Assembly: GCA_950295325.1 (NCBI GenBank) | Contig: OX485808.1 | Location: forward strand, 3,226,501-3,290,500 | Direction: 5' to 3' | Length of the DNA: 64,000 nt | Origin: Polytrichum commune | Taxonomy: Eukaryota; Streptophyta; Polytrichopsida; Polytrichales; Polytrichaceae | Shown here: positions 35,501-46,734 of the stretch, in pieces | Position numbering within the stretch: the first letter of the stretch is position 1 | Layout: the number at the start of each line of letters is the position of its first letter | Notes under the pieces: generated by a model | The model's database searches: none | The model's input: the letters and a program-made list of their open reading frames with translations, nothing else | What the model was told of the DNA's origin: nothing | Translations under genes and position numbers: made by a program

Positions 35501-38500
35501 TCTCTAAATACCAATGAGAGGGTCAGTGCTTGAGGTTTAAAACCTCCACTTTTAAACCATGCGACGTTCTGTGCCAACTAGGCTCAGAACTAGATAGCGT
35601 CGATGGTGCGGAGACCATGTTTTCAAAACGAACTTTTAGGCTAAAACACCATATTCGAAATTTTGGGAGATTTCCAGTCTCCCAATTTGATGACAGTTTA
35701 GGTGGAGTCGACCTAAAATGTACCCAGTGGGTACATTTTAGGTCGACTCCACCTAAACTGTATTTTCCCAAAATCATGGAATTTTCCCAAAATTTCGAAT
35801 ATGGTGTTCTAAGTAGGGTTCTACTAAAGTCATGTGCGAAGGGGGCATAAACCCTCAAAAGAGATGGAAACACCTGCATTAAGGTAGGGTCAATAAACTC
35901 CATGATAAAACTGATTTGTTTCTCGTTCCTTTCACGTGGACGAGGCTTGCACAATAAAAATCCCATATTTGAATAGATCAGGTAATAAATTTGCACGGGT
36001 ATATTGCATCATGTAATATCCAGAAGAAAGTATACGACGCATGTGAGCCAGCTGTAGATGGGTTAAGAGATTATTTTTTTCCCCGACCTTGAAATTAGCG
36101 GCAAACATGCCGCTCCTCATGGACTCAAGTGCCACACTCTCGAGCTCCTCAAAAGTGTTGATGAAAATTGTGTCGGATTCCGTGAGCCGCTTGATGTTCT
36201 TGAAGTGGAAGTCGAAAAGCTTGTGGTCAGGCTCCTTGAATGAATCCCAAATGTCCTCCGCATAAAGTGTTATAGAGCCAGGTACAAGGATGAAGTTTTG
36301 TCGGTCGTCACCGCGAAATGGAAGCTTGCCTTCCTCAATAAGAACTGATGCCTGCAACATCAAAATCCACTCCACTTCCTGAGTCGTAATTCCCTGTTTT
36401 ATTAACATTCTTATCTTGTGTGCAAGGATTGTTTCTTAAATTGACCCAACAATGGCGTGTAGTAGTAACAAATTACAACAAAGCTTGGAGCAGTGTCCGG
36501 GGAGAGTTTTGGTCATTATCGGTCAACATCCCAATGTTTTAAATGTCCAACCAACTACATGTTGTGATCTTTTCGGTTTTTCTTTATCAATGTGAAGAAT
36601 ATTCCATAGATTCCTCTAAATGATGGGTAATGTTTCAGAATTCTTGAACTTCAACTGGTTCATCTGTAAGTACAACGAATATTGAATTTAGTGCCACTCA
36701 CTATTTGGAGTTACACAATGCTATATCTTTTCACTATTAAAAAAATTGTTTTACCCAGTAGAGATGTTAATGCTCGATAATGTCCAAACAACCAATTTGG
36801 CCTTTGTTGGCAAAACATGAGATATATAGTGAATAACTATAGCATTGCATAATTCCAAATAGTATGTGATACTAACTACAATAATTAGTGCAGTGGTCAG
36901 TTTTCCCCCTTCATTTGCATGGAGGCCAGGCACCGGAAATGCAGCTCAAATGACTAGGACGAGTGCGTTGATTCCAATGACATAATTGACATGTACATAT
37001 CTAGGTGACGTGATATGATGACAAAGGATTATAAAGTGCAATTTAGGAAGAATAGCTTGCCATTTAAGTGATGATATGTATGACGATGAAATTGGTGATT
37101 ATCTGAAGTCTAAACTATGCAGGTGTTGATTGGTCATTTTTCATAATTGGACATCTATATTTGGTTGGTAACATGGAATTCGTGAAATGTCATATGGCAC
37201 GCAAAAATGCCACAAGTGCCGTTTTCACAAATACAAGGAGGGCCGGCTTGAATTAGTCTTTGGAGATAGCTTTTGCCAACTACATCTGGATGTATTTACA
37301 GAATGCTAATAGCATGTGCAAGTGATAAAGAGGAAAGAAGTCTTCTATATTATGAATGTAATGCTCTTCAATATTACTTCAAACACTCTTCATAGCAATC
37401 AAAACATAACATTTATGATATTAAAAGGCTTCTTCTGTACTCTATGAACTTGTACCATAGGTGCCCATATAAAATTAGTTTCAAAATGCAAATTTTCTCA
37501 AAGTTGAAGTGCACTCCACAAGACTAGAAACTAAGTCGGCCTTGAAAAAAAAACGTCACATGTGACATTTTCACAAATACTATGTTTTGTGTGTGGTGAG
37601 GTCAAGATTAATGAAAAAACTATCATTAAGGCATATGTTTAACAATAGATTGGACTACGTTTCCAAATCATATTAACTATTCCACATTAAATGATTGACA
37701 TAAATTGGAGCAAGCAATACCTACCCGTGCTAAACATGTTTAAGAAGCTCACTTCACTTCAAATCAAACCTAAATGTCTTTGGACCAAGTTGACGTCACC
37801 TTATTGCCCACTATATATAATGTCACAAAAGTGGATATCCTCTCTCATCAGAAGCTTTGAATAATCACTTTGTGACATTATAGTGTGCAGTATGGTGACA
37901 TTAACTCAGTCAGGACAGATTAGTAATTAAGTAAACTGTCATACATGGGAAGAATTGAGCATTGTAAATATTGCAGGGAGAGAGTTGCCACCCTAGGAGA
38001 GTTAGAGACAGTTAGATCTACCCTTGAAGAATTGAAAATCATGACAATGCGTTGTGACTGAGTTAATGTCACCTAACTGCACACTATAATTTCACAAAGT
38101 GGAAATTCTCTCTCAACGGAAGGTTCAATTAATACAAGACATTCGGATTTGCAGTTGAAGAGTCGATGGCGCTCATGCTAATGTGTTTTGACAGAGTTAA
38201 TGTCACCTTACTGCACGTTATATATATAGAAAGTCACAAAGTGGAAATACTCTCTCTCAGCAGAAGCTTCGAATGTTCTCCTTGTGACATTACAGTGCAC
38301 AGTAAGGTGACTCTAATCAACTCGGTTAAAACGCAATAGTAACAGGATCACTTCAATTCAATCAAATTGAGGAGCTGAATTAGAAATGCAGGCATGGGGA
38401 AAAGTTGAGATCAATGAGCAATATTGTGGACAGTAGTGCACACTTACCATGAGTGCGGAAGCAAGAGTGGAGGCAGGCATAGTGAACAAAGTGTGCTTGG

Positions 38501-39020
38501 GGATCCCAAACTTGTCAGCTGCATCTTGCACCCACCCCACAAACATGTCTGCAACAATGCAACAGGGAGTGGGAGACAACCGCTCTATGAACTCCTCCAG
38601 CTTCACCTGCATCTCCTTGTCACTCAGTTTCTGTATCCAATCCTCCATCGTCTCCAGCTTCACCGCAGGAACCTCACCCTCATCTTTCTCCAACAAGGGC
38701 TGGAACCGAATTCTCTGACCGGTCGCATTAGTATCCTTACCCTGCACGTCATGACCCCCATGCCGCAGATTCTCCAAGACATGGCCAGTGCTCGCACAAG
38801 TCACCTTGTACCCAGATGCAACCAGCTTGTCAGCAAATTTGGTGCAAGGCAGAATGTGGCCCGGTGCAGGAATAGAAACGAGCAGAATGTGAGGCACCAT
38901 AGCTGCAGAAGGTAATTTGTTGCCATTGGTGAGTGCCGGAGATGGAGGTGGAGTTTCCATAGCTGCAGGAAGTAAAATGTTGTTGCCATTGGTGAGAGCA
39001 GGGCATGAAGGTGGAGACAT
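29562..39020 (-). CDS. UDP-glycosyltransferase (GT1 family), five exons
   Basis: Transfers a sugar from a UDP-sugar to a small acceptor, probably a specialised metabolite or hormone, in the cytosol. Exons: 39020-38448, 36351-36088, 33381-33045, 31778-31589, 29856-29562. All junctions are GT-AG and the phases (0, 0, 1, 2) agree, giving 552 residues with no internal stop. Visible: N-terminal strand ending in APGH (candidate catalytic His55), VADMF (candidate Asp158), WLD at 321-323, SFGS at 334-337, and an exactly 44-residue PSPG box at 407-450 from WAPQ to ADQ with HCGWNS inside. The final Gln and the Trp at box position 22 are usual for UDP-glucose users. The first 40 residues are an extension holding two copies of a PALTNGN repeat, so Met41 (codon at 38900-38898) is an alternative start. 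At 552 residues it is longer than the usual 450-500, through both termini. The acceptor cannot be told. Donors of introns 2 and 4 are weak (GTCGGG, GTTTCA). Confidence 0.93.
30857..31561 (-). mobile_element. pogo-like non-autonomous element, 705 bp (copy R2), in UGT intron 4
   Basis: Left end CAGTCTAAGCTCATAAATAC and right end, read inward, CTGTTCTCCCTCTTTAGTAT, with TA on both sides (30855-30856, 31562-31563). The sequence is the reverse of copy R1. It ends only 27 bases from the splice donor of UGT exon 4 (31589), so it sits at the very start of intron 4 in the transcript. Confidence 0.75.
31779..33044 (-). other. UGT intron 3
   Basis: Bounded by donor CCAG|GTACAC and acceptor GTGCAG|GATTTG. 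The split codon restores [11 protein letters not shown]. It carries no recognisable transposon, unlike the other three introns. Confidence 0.85.
33790..34935 (-). repeat. Tandem array of six partial copies of the UGT intron 2 / exon 3 boundary
   Basis: Six units of about 125-240 bases (starting near 33790, 34030, 34153, 34373, 34574, 34782). Each joins a spacer (CTAAAAGTTCGTTCTAAAAC) to a copy of the last part of UGT intron 2 and the first 40-50 bases of exon 3, recognisable by GGAACCAACCTCGGCACCTG. Five units keep a CAG|GTGCCGAG 3' splice acceptor equal to the true one at 33382; unit 6 has lost it by deletion and unit 2 lacks part of the upstream segment. The real boundary, with the same spacer above it, acts as unit 0. 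Units differ from each other by scattered substitutions, so the amplification is not very recent. The array sits wholly in intron 2. Confidence 0.88.
34908..35644. repeat. Fold-back element with about 280-bp inverted arms
   Basis: Left arm about 34908-35188 and right arm about 35369-35644 are inverted copies with an estimated 75-85% match by eye. Shared blocks include AAAAGTGGAGGTTTTAA, TAGAGATGAGGCAAGAATG and GGTAAGGCA. The outer tip of each arm is the AGCCTAAAAGTTCGTT motif that also starts each unit of the adjacent tandem array. The loop is about 180 bases. It resembles a long-TIR (Mutator-like or Foldback) derivative; no target duplication or coding sequence was found. Confidence 0.75.
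35645..35808. repeat. Palindromic element with a perfect 33-base stem
   Basis: Outer arms read AACACCATATTCGAAATTTT and its inverse. Inside, 35694-35726 and 35728-35760 are exact inverse copies over 33 bases around one central base (35727), each containing TAGGTGGAGTCGACCTAAAA. Between outer and inner arms the match is weaker. RNA from either strand would fold into a long hairpin. The open frames seen here on both strands are mirror images made by the palindrome. Confidence 0.92.
36491..36916 (-). mobile_element. hAT-like MITE, copy H4, interrupted by a nested MITE (UGT intron 1)
   Basis: Begins CAGTGTCCGGGGAGAG. It follows the family to CTGGTTCATCTGTAAGTA near 36672, is interrupted, and resumes near 36888 with a decayed end reading CAGTTTTCCCCC. 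Flanks GCTTGGAG (36483-36490) and GCATGGAG (36917-36924) agree at seven of eight bases, supporting one original insertion. Confidence 0.75.
36679..36885. mobile_element. MITE nested inside H4 (about 207 bp)
   Basis: Long inverted ends: the left side carries TTTAGTGCCACTCACTATTT and the right side, inward, GTTAGTATCACATACTATTT, both followed by a GCAATGCTATA-like motif. Limits are uncertain by a few bases and no clear target duplication was found. The ends resemble the element at 25837-25986. Confidence 0.6.
37787..37909. mobile_element. Short hairpin MITE, copy 1 (UGT intron 1)
   Basis: The whole segment is a near inverted repeat: AGTTGACGTCACCTTATTGC at the left and, inward from the right, GAGTTAATGTCACCATACTG, both leading to ACTATA...GTCACAAA. 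The centre contains CTCTCTCATCAGAAGCTT. Closely related to the copies at 38060 and 38194. Confidence 0.7.
38060..38125. mobile_element. Half copy of the hairpin MITE (UGT intron 1)
   Basis: Only the left arm (GAGTTAATGTCACCTAACTG) and the start of the centre (CTCTCTCAACGGAAGG) are present; the right arm is missing. Confidence 0.6.
38194..38323. mobile_element. Short hairpin MITE, copy 2 (UGT intron 1)
   Basis: Left GAGTTAATGTCACCTTACTG and right, inward, GAGTTGATTAGAGTCACCTT form the stem. The centre CTCTCAGCAGAAGCTTCGAA matches copy 1. It lies 125 bases inside intron 1 from the exon 1 donor (38448). Confidence 0.7.
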
Positions 39021-39864
39021 TGCTGAGTATGAGTACTGGTTCGAGTCTAAGTCGGTACCAAGGGATGAGTATCACCACCGGGCTCTTGGAACCGACATAT
39101 GCTCGTTCAAGAGTGATCACTTGGAAGAAAGAAAAATGAGGTGAGTGAAATTATGATGATGTTGTAAGTAGTTTGGTGGTGCTGCAGGCTAGTAATGAGT
39201 TAACATGATGTTGTCGGATTGTCTTTTCCATGAATTGTCCATGAGGTGAGTAGAGGTCGGCTATGGGTGGTGCACGCGAAGCTTCACCCAAACTGACAGA
39301 CAGGAGGCCGTCGAGCTGCTCAAACATGCTCATCAGCATTGACAGGCGTTTCAGAGAGTGTTTTTAACCTTTAATTTGAAGAGCCTGCTGTTGCCGAGTA
39401 CACACTGACACCCCAGAAAAAGGTTCCTGGGTGACAGAGTGGGTATAAGCTTAGAGACTGATAATGATAAAGGGAGGGAGCTAAGCTAGCTGCAGCAATC
39501 AAGTACCCCATTCTCGCACAAATGTCTTGTGGCTGGAAGCTAAGCAAGAGAGAGAGAGACAGGAATATTCGGATATGTTAGACATCAATGTACTTCATGG
39601 CCGGCTTGTTCACCTCTCAATGTTTTGGAGGCTCAGACATTGCGATGGGTCTGTGGGGTGGAATGTATACAAAACGATATCTAACTTCCCTTTGATTTTT
39701 GGGTGATCCATGCGGGATCGGGTTTTGTGCAAGCCATTTTGTTAATTTGTACAATGTTGCGCAACATCTATAATTAATCACCACAGAAACAAATAGGAAA
39801 ACACTATGTGACAACTATATATACTACTAAGCTTACCCATGTCCTGGGATGACAAGTGAGATAT

Positions 39865-40575
39865 TCTGACATGGATCATGTACCTTGCTTTTTGACAGAT
39901 GACAATGCACATTTTTTCCAGGTCCGAGTTACGAAAATCCTCACCATTTATACGTTGAGATGATAATAGTTAAACTTAACAATATTCACAACTGGAATCC
40001 AGTGGATCTAATGTCATATTTGTTTGTCAACTTTGTGACATTCTAAGTTTCTACTGACAAAGTGTCATATTTGTGAAATTATTGTGCTCAATAAGTTGGC
40101 ATCAACGCAGACAAAATGTCCACAGATCGATGTGCGCAATACTTTCAACTTCATATTGATAACCATCACAAAAACCTGCTAATTGCCACAGATGATCATG
40201 AAAAGATCAGCGTCCAAGTTATGAAATACTCGCAATCATGTCTAGGTAACTTACAACTAAAACTTGTCAACAATTACTGGCCATGTCCACAGATTGATGT
40301 GGGCGATATTTTTTACACTTGACATTACAATCTGCGTGCAACCAATGCAAAATTTTAGGGTCCAAGTTACGAATTCCACAAACTATGTCAGAATGATAAT
40401 TATGATACCAACAATTATGTGACAACTACCGGCCATGTCCACAGATTGACATGCACGATATATCATTTGATCTACATCAAAATCTGCTCGGGACACTAGA
40501 TGACCTAAACCAAATGTCCAAGTCCAGGTTATGAAATCCTCCCGACTTCTACTAGATGACACTTATGTATACCCG
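39865..40575. repeat. Degenerate tandem repeat, unit about 160 bp
   Basis: Three clear units begin with GTCCACAGATYGA near 40118, 40282 and 40438, and each contains a GTCCAAGTTA-like motif further on. A more worn unit, with GTCCGAGTTACGAAAATCCT, lies at about 39865-39960. No open frame follows the period, so this is probably non-coding. It lies upstream of the UGT gene but 0.85 kb or more from its start codon. Confidence 0.6.
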
Positions 40576-40646
40576 TGTGTTGAACAAGATAGACGGAGGC
40601 TGGTGTAGCAAAATCTTGTTCGGTTGATATCCTCATGATCATGAAC

Positions 40647-41119
40647 TACACCCTAAACTTCATAATATCAACTTCCATAATCTCACACACTCTCTAATAC
40701 CCCGAAACCCTAGGGATCGGATCTTCGTAGTTCAAATCTCACTCCTTATTGTCACATTTCTCCCCCTTATATCACGAAATTTGTCACTAATGCAAACTAC
40801 TCAAGAAGTCAACCCACACCTTCACATTGCATCATGTGTCAACATGTGGAGTGCCATCTTCTTCTTGTTCTGTCACTTGTTGAATGTTGGTGCATGTGTC
40901 TGTCACATTGCCTGGGAAGGCCAAATGGAGTGGACCACACTAGCGTAGGTGACGGGAGATCGAATTCAAATTGTCCTCACATCTCCTTTGTGTCATTCCA
41001 TAGTGTCACGTGCTACACTAATTCTATAGTATCACGCATCCATGCTAACACCACAAAACTCCGTAATATCACATGCACTTTGACTGCCACAGGTGTGATA
41101 CTACGGAGTTTAGAGTGTA
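40647..41119 (-). mobile_element. pogo-like MITE, related longer copy (about 473 bp)
   Basis: Left end TACACCCTAAACTTCATAAT and right end, inward, TACACTCTAAACTCCGTAGT; TA can be read on both sides. A hairpin (CTCCGTAATATCAC with its inverse) lies just inside the right end. The interior shares the CACGTGCTACACTAATTC region with the inverse of copies 1 and 2. Confidence 0.62.
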
Positions 41120-42769
41120 CTGCAGAGTAACTGGGCCAATGTGTAGAATAATAGGTAACTCACATACTTGTGGGAGTATTAGAAACTGGGTAGGTGGGCA
41201 TCAAGGCGCCGCATGGGCTATAAATGGAGATGGACACATTGGAAATGAAAGCTGCATACGAAATTTTATGATTGTCCTCCACCCGTCCTCCACGTACCCT
41301 ATATATCTCAACCGAATTCCTGAAATCATGAGCAACCGATTCTACATGAATTTCTTTTCTAGTAAGTCCACTTACACGCGGTATTTTCATGCAAATCCTC
41401 AAGGGAAAGAGGGAGTTATCGTATACGAGTGTACCTCTCATTCATCCAACATAAAAGCTTTGAAATAGTTAGTATGCAGCCTGGAGGTCACATATTTTTG
41501 TTGATTAGTTTTTGTTGATTAGTTTCAAAGACTCCGAATTAGTTTATTTGAGGTCATTTGAGATGAATCGGCAACAAACCTATAGGAGGTTGAGTTTTTA
41601 TGTTGGATGGATGAGAGGTACATACGTATATAGTCATTCCCTCTCTCCATCCTCAAATGAGAGAGAGAGGACACCTACCACTTTTGTTGGCATGAATAAG
41701 GGTCGCTTTGCTTTGATCATATCTACAAGTTCATATTATGTGAACCTCGAATGGGTTAATAGAGTAGAGCGTACAAATCCTCCACTTATAATGTGAGTAA
41801 AATACTCTATGTGTGATTTGAGTTGTTTATATTTGGAGGCTAAAGTAAGTGGCCTCATTGTGGACACATCTAACTCCATAAACTATTGCAGATGTTGGAT
41901 CGGACTGGCAATTGTGTCGTTTAATGACCATGAACGAATTGCACAGACTTACATTGCAAGTTTCAACATGAGGGGTAAACAACCCCCATGGATGGACTCT
42001 TTATACCACGTACAAACTAAGCTAAGTGGAAGAAGGGGTATTATTTGAGGCATTAGCGTACATACTTTACATAGAAGAGAGGTATTATTATTTCTCTAAT
42101 GTGTACATTTAGAAAGGTTATTAAGATTTATGAAGAAAAGGTAGATGTACAAAAGAGGGCCCTACGGCTTAGAGGGAAAATGACAATAGATATGTTACAT
42201 AATTGTGTTACAAGAGATTGTCATTCTCTTTTAAGTGATCACATAGGCTCCTCTCCTAATTGAGTTTGTAATGATGTCTATATCATGAGAACATAGTCCA
42301 ATCTCAATCCTAACGCATGTTGGTTTGTTGGACTTCAATTCTTCACAACAAGCCTCGTCTTGTAGGACATAATAGGTACTACACCACTTTTCCCAATCAC
42401 TGCATGTAGTCCTAATTCTTGAAACACACAATGCTTTGCCAAGTTTTAAAATTAGTGAAGGCTGAATTTTTTATTGAATGATACTATAATCATAAATACA
42501 TGCTATTTACCATACATTTTTCAATAAAATTAGTACATGCTCTAAAGTGCTTGTGGAGTGACAAAAAAATAAATTATATGCAAACACATGCTTGTCAGTG
42601 AATAGTGCCAGAGATGAACAACACTAGTACTATCAATGAATAGTGTTACTTTAAATAATATTTTTAGCAAATAGTACCAAAATGAACAATGATTCCTGGA
42701 TCTTTTGGCGGCAATAATGTCATAGCGTAAAGAAATTTAATATCTTCCTCACTAATTTCCCACGCTCAT

Positions 42770-43068
42770 GACGTCCTAACCTCCCTAATATCATGCTTGT
42801 GGCAACCGAAGTGCACATGATATTAAGGAGGTAAACAATGTTAGCATAGATGTGTGATAACAAAAAGTTAGTGTAACATGTGACATTGTGGAATAACACA
42901 GTCAACACTGCAATAATGACAACGTGTGGTTTGAATTCTTTGGTGGATTATTTTAATGTCAAAGCCCATGAAATATGATAACAAGGAGGGAGATTCAAAC
43001 TGAGCAAGTCCGTTCCCTAGGGTTTCAAAATTTAAGAGAAAGAGTGACATTACAGAGGTTTGGGTGTA
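42770..43068 (+). mobile_element. pogo-like MITE, small family, copy 2 (about 299 bp)
   Basis: Matches copy 1 (8963-9281) in order: hairpin CCTCCCTAATATCATG with its inverse about 40 bases on, the segment GTGTAACATGTGACATTGTG, then GTGGTTTGAATTCTTTGGTG. The right end, read inward, is TACACCCAAACCTCTGTAAT. The left end has lost part of the consensus. Confidence 0.62.
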
Positions 43069-46000
43069 TTAGCCTGCCCTCATTAATTGGGATATTTAGT
43101 GGCTATTCCAAATATCAGTGTCCAATTATGAAGAGTGACCACAAAAGGCCCACAATAATGTATTAAGAGATTGATAGATCTTCCGGATTCATCTGGAGTA
43201 TTCCGAGTCCCAACACAGGATTGTTCCGGCACCATCCGGAAGAGTACTACCGGATTCTTCTGTACAGTCCCGCATTGGTGGCGAGTAATAATGTAAGTTG
43301 GGAGTTGACATCCAACAAAGTTGAAGGCAGTTTGTCCAGTGGAATTTATTGAAGAAAATGTATCAGTAGATACTTTTCATGTAGTATTTTCAAAATATAC
43401 TAGATTCTAGTGTACTCTACCTCTGAGCATGTCATGAAAGGAATGAATTATGAGATATGAAACTCAAAGAATATGAAAAACAAAAAGACAATTTAAGTGG
43501 TATCTAATCAGAAATTAATATAGATAGATCATCCTAGAGAGAACTTGGATTTTCTTTCTTGAACAACAAAATTTTGGGGTGGATTTACATCCTTTGCTAA
43601 ACATCAATGTTTTCCTGCAATCAGACCTAATTCTCTTCTACAGGACCCCGAAATCGAGGAGATTTTAGGGGTTTCCTTCAAAACAAATCAACCCTACCTC
43701 ATCTTCACAAGCTTGATATATAAATAAATAAGTATAGGGGATTGTTGAATCGACCACATACTGGTTAGAACGACCACCAAGACGCATACATAAGCATTGG
43801 CCAAGTTATTTTTAGTTGGTCAAGTTTTTTGATTTTAATAGAAAGTTGATGTCATGCTCCTCTTTGTGTGTGCGATGAAGAAAGAAAATTTGACAGGTCA
43901 TGTGCCTATGCGACACGTCTCTGTGGTCATTTTAACTATGTGGATTGTTTTCACAATCCCCTGGATAAATAAATGTTTAATGAGGATTAAAAAAAGTTTT
44001 TGAATGCTATATGGAACTTGATTAAAATGATATGGCATCAATACAAAGCTACCCACCTGCCCCTCCTCATTCCATTCATTATTACCATTGGTTCTCATTG
44101 AAGGTTCTCACTAACAAACAATGCGATAAGTCACTATTAGAATTTTTTTTCTTCAAATCAATTTGAAGTTGTACATAACACCTACTTCTGAACCAAGCCA
44201 TTTTCAACTTGACATTTAAGTACGTTTCGTCAAACCACTTGTCCAAACATAATAAGGGATGTGTACTTGTGGGGACAAAAACATTAAATGACAACAACAA
44301 AAGCAACAACACAAGAAGCAACTTCAAATGTTTGTATTCCATGTTCAACAACCACCATATTTTTGTAGTTTTGCAATCTAGTGTACATCATATTGATAGT
44401 TGAAACTGTCCATAATTTATGCATAAATCCAATATATACTTAAAATCCTAGTTTTCCATGTTAACAAAAACATTGGTCATTTGTCATAAAATGTAATCAC
44501 AAGAGACATGATGGTAAAAAAACAAATTTGAAAACTGTGGAACAAAGTCAACGGTGTTGATTTAGGGGTTAAATCTATAGACTATTAGTTGTTGGTCTCA
44601 TAGAATCATTAATGAATGAGATTCTATGACTGACTCTCAAATATAAAGCGTAATAAAATATTCTATATACCTTTGGGCTTTTCTTAATGTTTGCCATGAT
44701 TAGCATATGTAGAGTTATATATGCCAAGAAATCATTAATAAAAAATAAAAACTATTTTATAAATTGCTACAAGAGAAAATAATAATACTTCAATGCAAAC
44801 TTGAACACCACAAAGAATGGATTTGCATATGGACATTATGTTGTACAGGTACAAGGAGTTGCATGTGATTCATTCAAGTAGCTTCGAGTATTGGACAAAA
44901 AGTTGATAAAATGTGGCAAAAGGGAAGATTCGAATCATGAGTTCAAGGGAATCTTCATCAAAGCGTGTCTTTAGTGTCCTCTTTCATACTCCCTTCCAAA
45001 AAAAACCTCATGATTTGAATCTTCCTTGTTGCAAAACTGAGTTTTGATTCAAGAATAGATTTTTTGTGTGTTTTCAAGGTCGATTCTTGTGTTTGCACCA
45101 TCCGGAATCGACATCAACCACCTCTATTTGGATGATTTGGTGTCACCTCTTGTTATTCAAAGTCTAGAAGAAGTCCATAATTTAAAGTATACTTAATAAA
45201 TATATAATATTTTGTTTATTTTCATTGAATTCCTGAATTTCTAAGGCAACCATGAGTAATATGTTCTGCCATTCAGAACAAATTAATTGATGACCCCCCC
45301 CCACACACACACAAACACACATTTATGTATATGTGTATATTTACATATTGATTGAGCTTCCATTGGCATAATATTTGGAAAGATGTCATAGGAAGCGAGT
45401 CAACATGGAGTCAATTGACAAACCATTGAATACAGGGGGGCACTTTGCATCTTTGCATGAATACCACTTTGAAAGCATGCATGGCAAAGGTTGGAGCTTA
45501 CATGAAAATTTGGTTGGTTGATAAAGAAAAATAGAATTGTGTGGGGATTGAGCCTTGGCAACTGTCATAATTTCATAGGGAAAGTCATGAAAGCGCGTAA
45601 CATGCAATATCTCCATGGCCCCTCCATGGGAATGAGAACACACTAGTATGTCTAGAACTCATTCTTTATGGAAAAGACTCAAACCTAAAGTCACTCCATA
45701 ATTGCATACTAAGATGCTTATGAGTCGCATCCATGGATGAAAAAGTCTTCAATGACTTTATTGATAAATGCTACAATGTTGCATTGTACATATGATAGGG
45801 GTTGATTGTTAGTCAAAAGTATATTGGTATACTTATGTTGATGACTATAAATGAATGTAAGTTTTTTTTTTCATGTACATATTTTCACTTTTATTTTCAA
45901 CATTGACAATGTATGTGTATTGCTGAATTTTACAAAAAATAAAATGAAATTGTATATAGGGCATTTTTAATGTATATTGCAAATGCATGTAATTTTTGGT

Positions 46001-46734
46001 TTTAATGAAAGGTGTGCATACTACAAGATATAATTTGTCTAGCATATGTATACGTAGTAAGGCAAAGTTCAAATCAATATCCTTTGTGTGCACTCACATA
46101 TAGTCGTACGTGCCTACTATACTAGTCATCCCCCGGGAGTGAACTTGAGCACCGCCAACAAATCCCATGTGCTATTCCTTTCAGACAACAATTCATTCAT
46201 AGCCTCTGGTTTTTGTCCATGAGTGTTTTCATCACATAAACACAAACCATTATGGATTGAGCACTAGGTGGATGTCTCACCACATTGCAACTTGTAAACC
46301 ATCAGCAACTTGAAGATATTCACCTCCTCAAGCCATTTATGCACACCACATTATCTAATTGCTCATCCAAGTGGAGAGCATTGCCAACAACTCTCAATGT
46401 GTTTTTCTCCCCTTAACCATTTGGTGCTTGAGGTGGCGTTCTAGAATTGGGGAAATGGATAACATCCCTAGAACATAATCTTTGTTGTTCTCCACCCTCA
46501 ATCTAAGCCATAGATCTCCATAGTCGGAGGGTCTACAACAAATGGCAACCCAATGGTTTTATTTGGTAGAACTCATATATTAAGTAAATATGGACATATT
46601 TTCAACAATTGGGTGCTTCAATTCTATAGGCGAATATGTTGATACAATTATATTAAGGAAGATGCGTCTACAATGTGTGTGTGTGTGTGTGTTTCATTTA
46701 TTTTATTTTATATTTTTTTCCAACTAACCCACTT
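43069..46734. other. Intergenic, AT-rich, no gene recognised
   Basis: Many stops in all frames. The minus frame at 44351-44082 begins with a Leu-rich stretch, but this comes from a CAA-rich simple sequence. CCGGA-rich motifs (TTCCGGATTCATC, CATCCGGAAGAGTAC) are at 43180-43250. Confidence 0.5.

Noticed and set aside
35523-35996. 157-codon minus frame and its 106-codon plus partner
   Set aside because: Both run through the perfect palindrome and fold-back arm and are mirror products of the inverted repeats. The minus frame also lies in UGT intron 2.
38424-38915. 163-codon plus frame opposite UGT exon 1
   Set aside because: Antisense shadow of the UGT exon, whose own frame carries the family motifs.
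40834-41130. 98-codon plus frame
   Set aside because: Lies inside the pogo-like MITE 40647-41119; related copies of the MITE also give short chance frames.
44082-44351. 89-codon minus frame with a signal-peptide-like Leu-rich start
   Set aside because: The hydrophobic stretch comes from a CAA-rich simple sequence; the remainder has no family likeness and no neighbouring exons were found.
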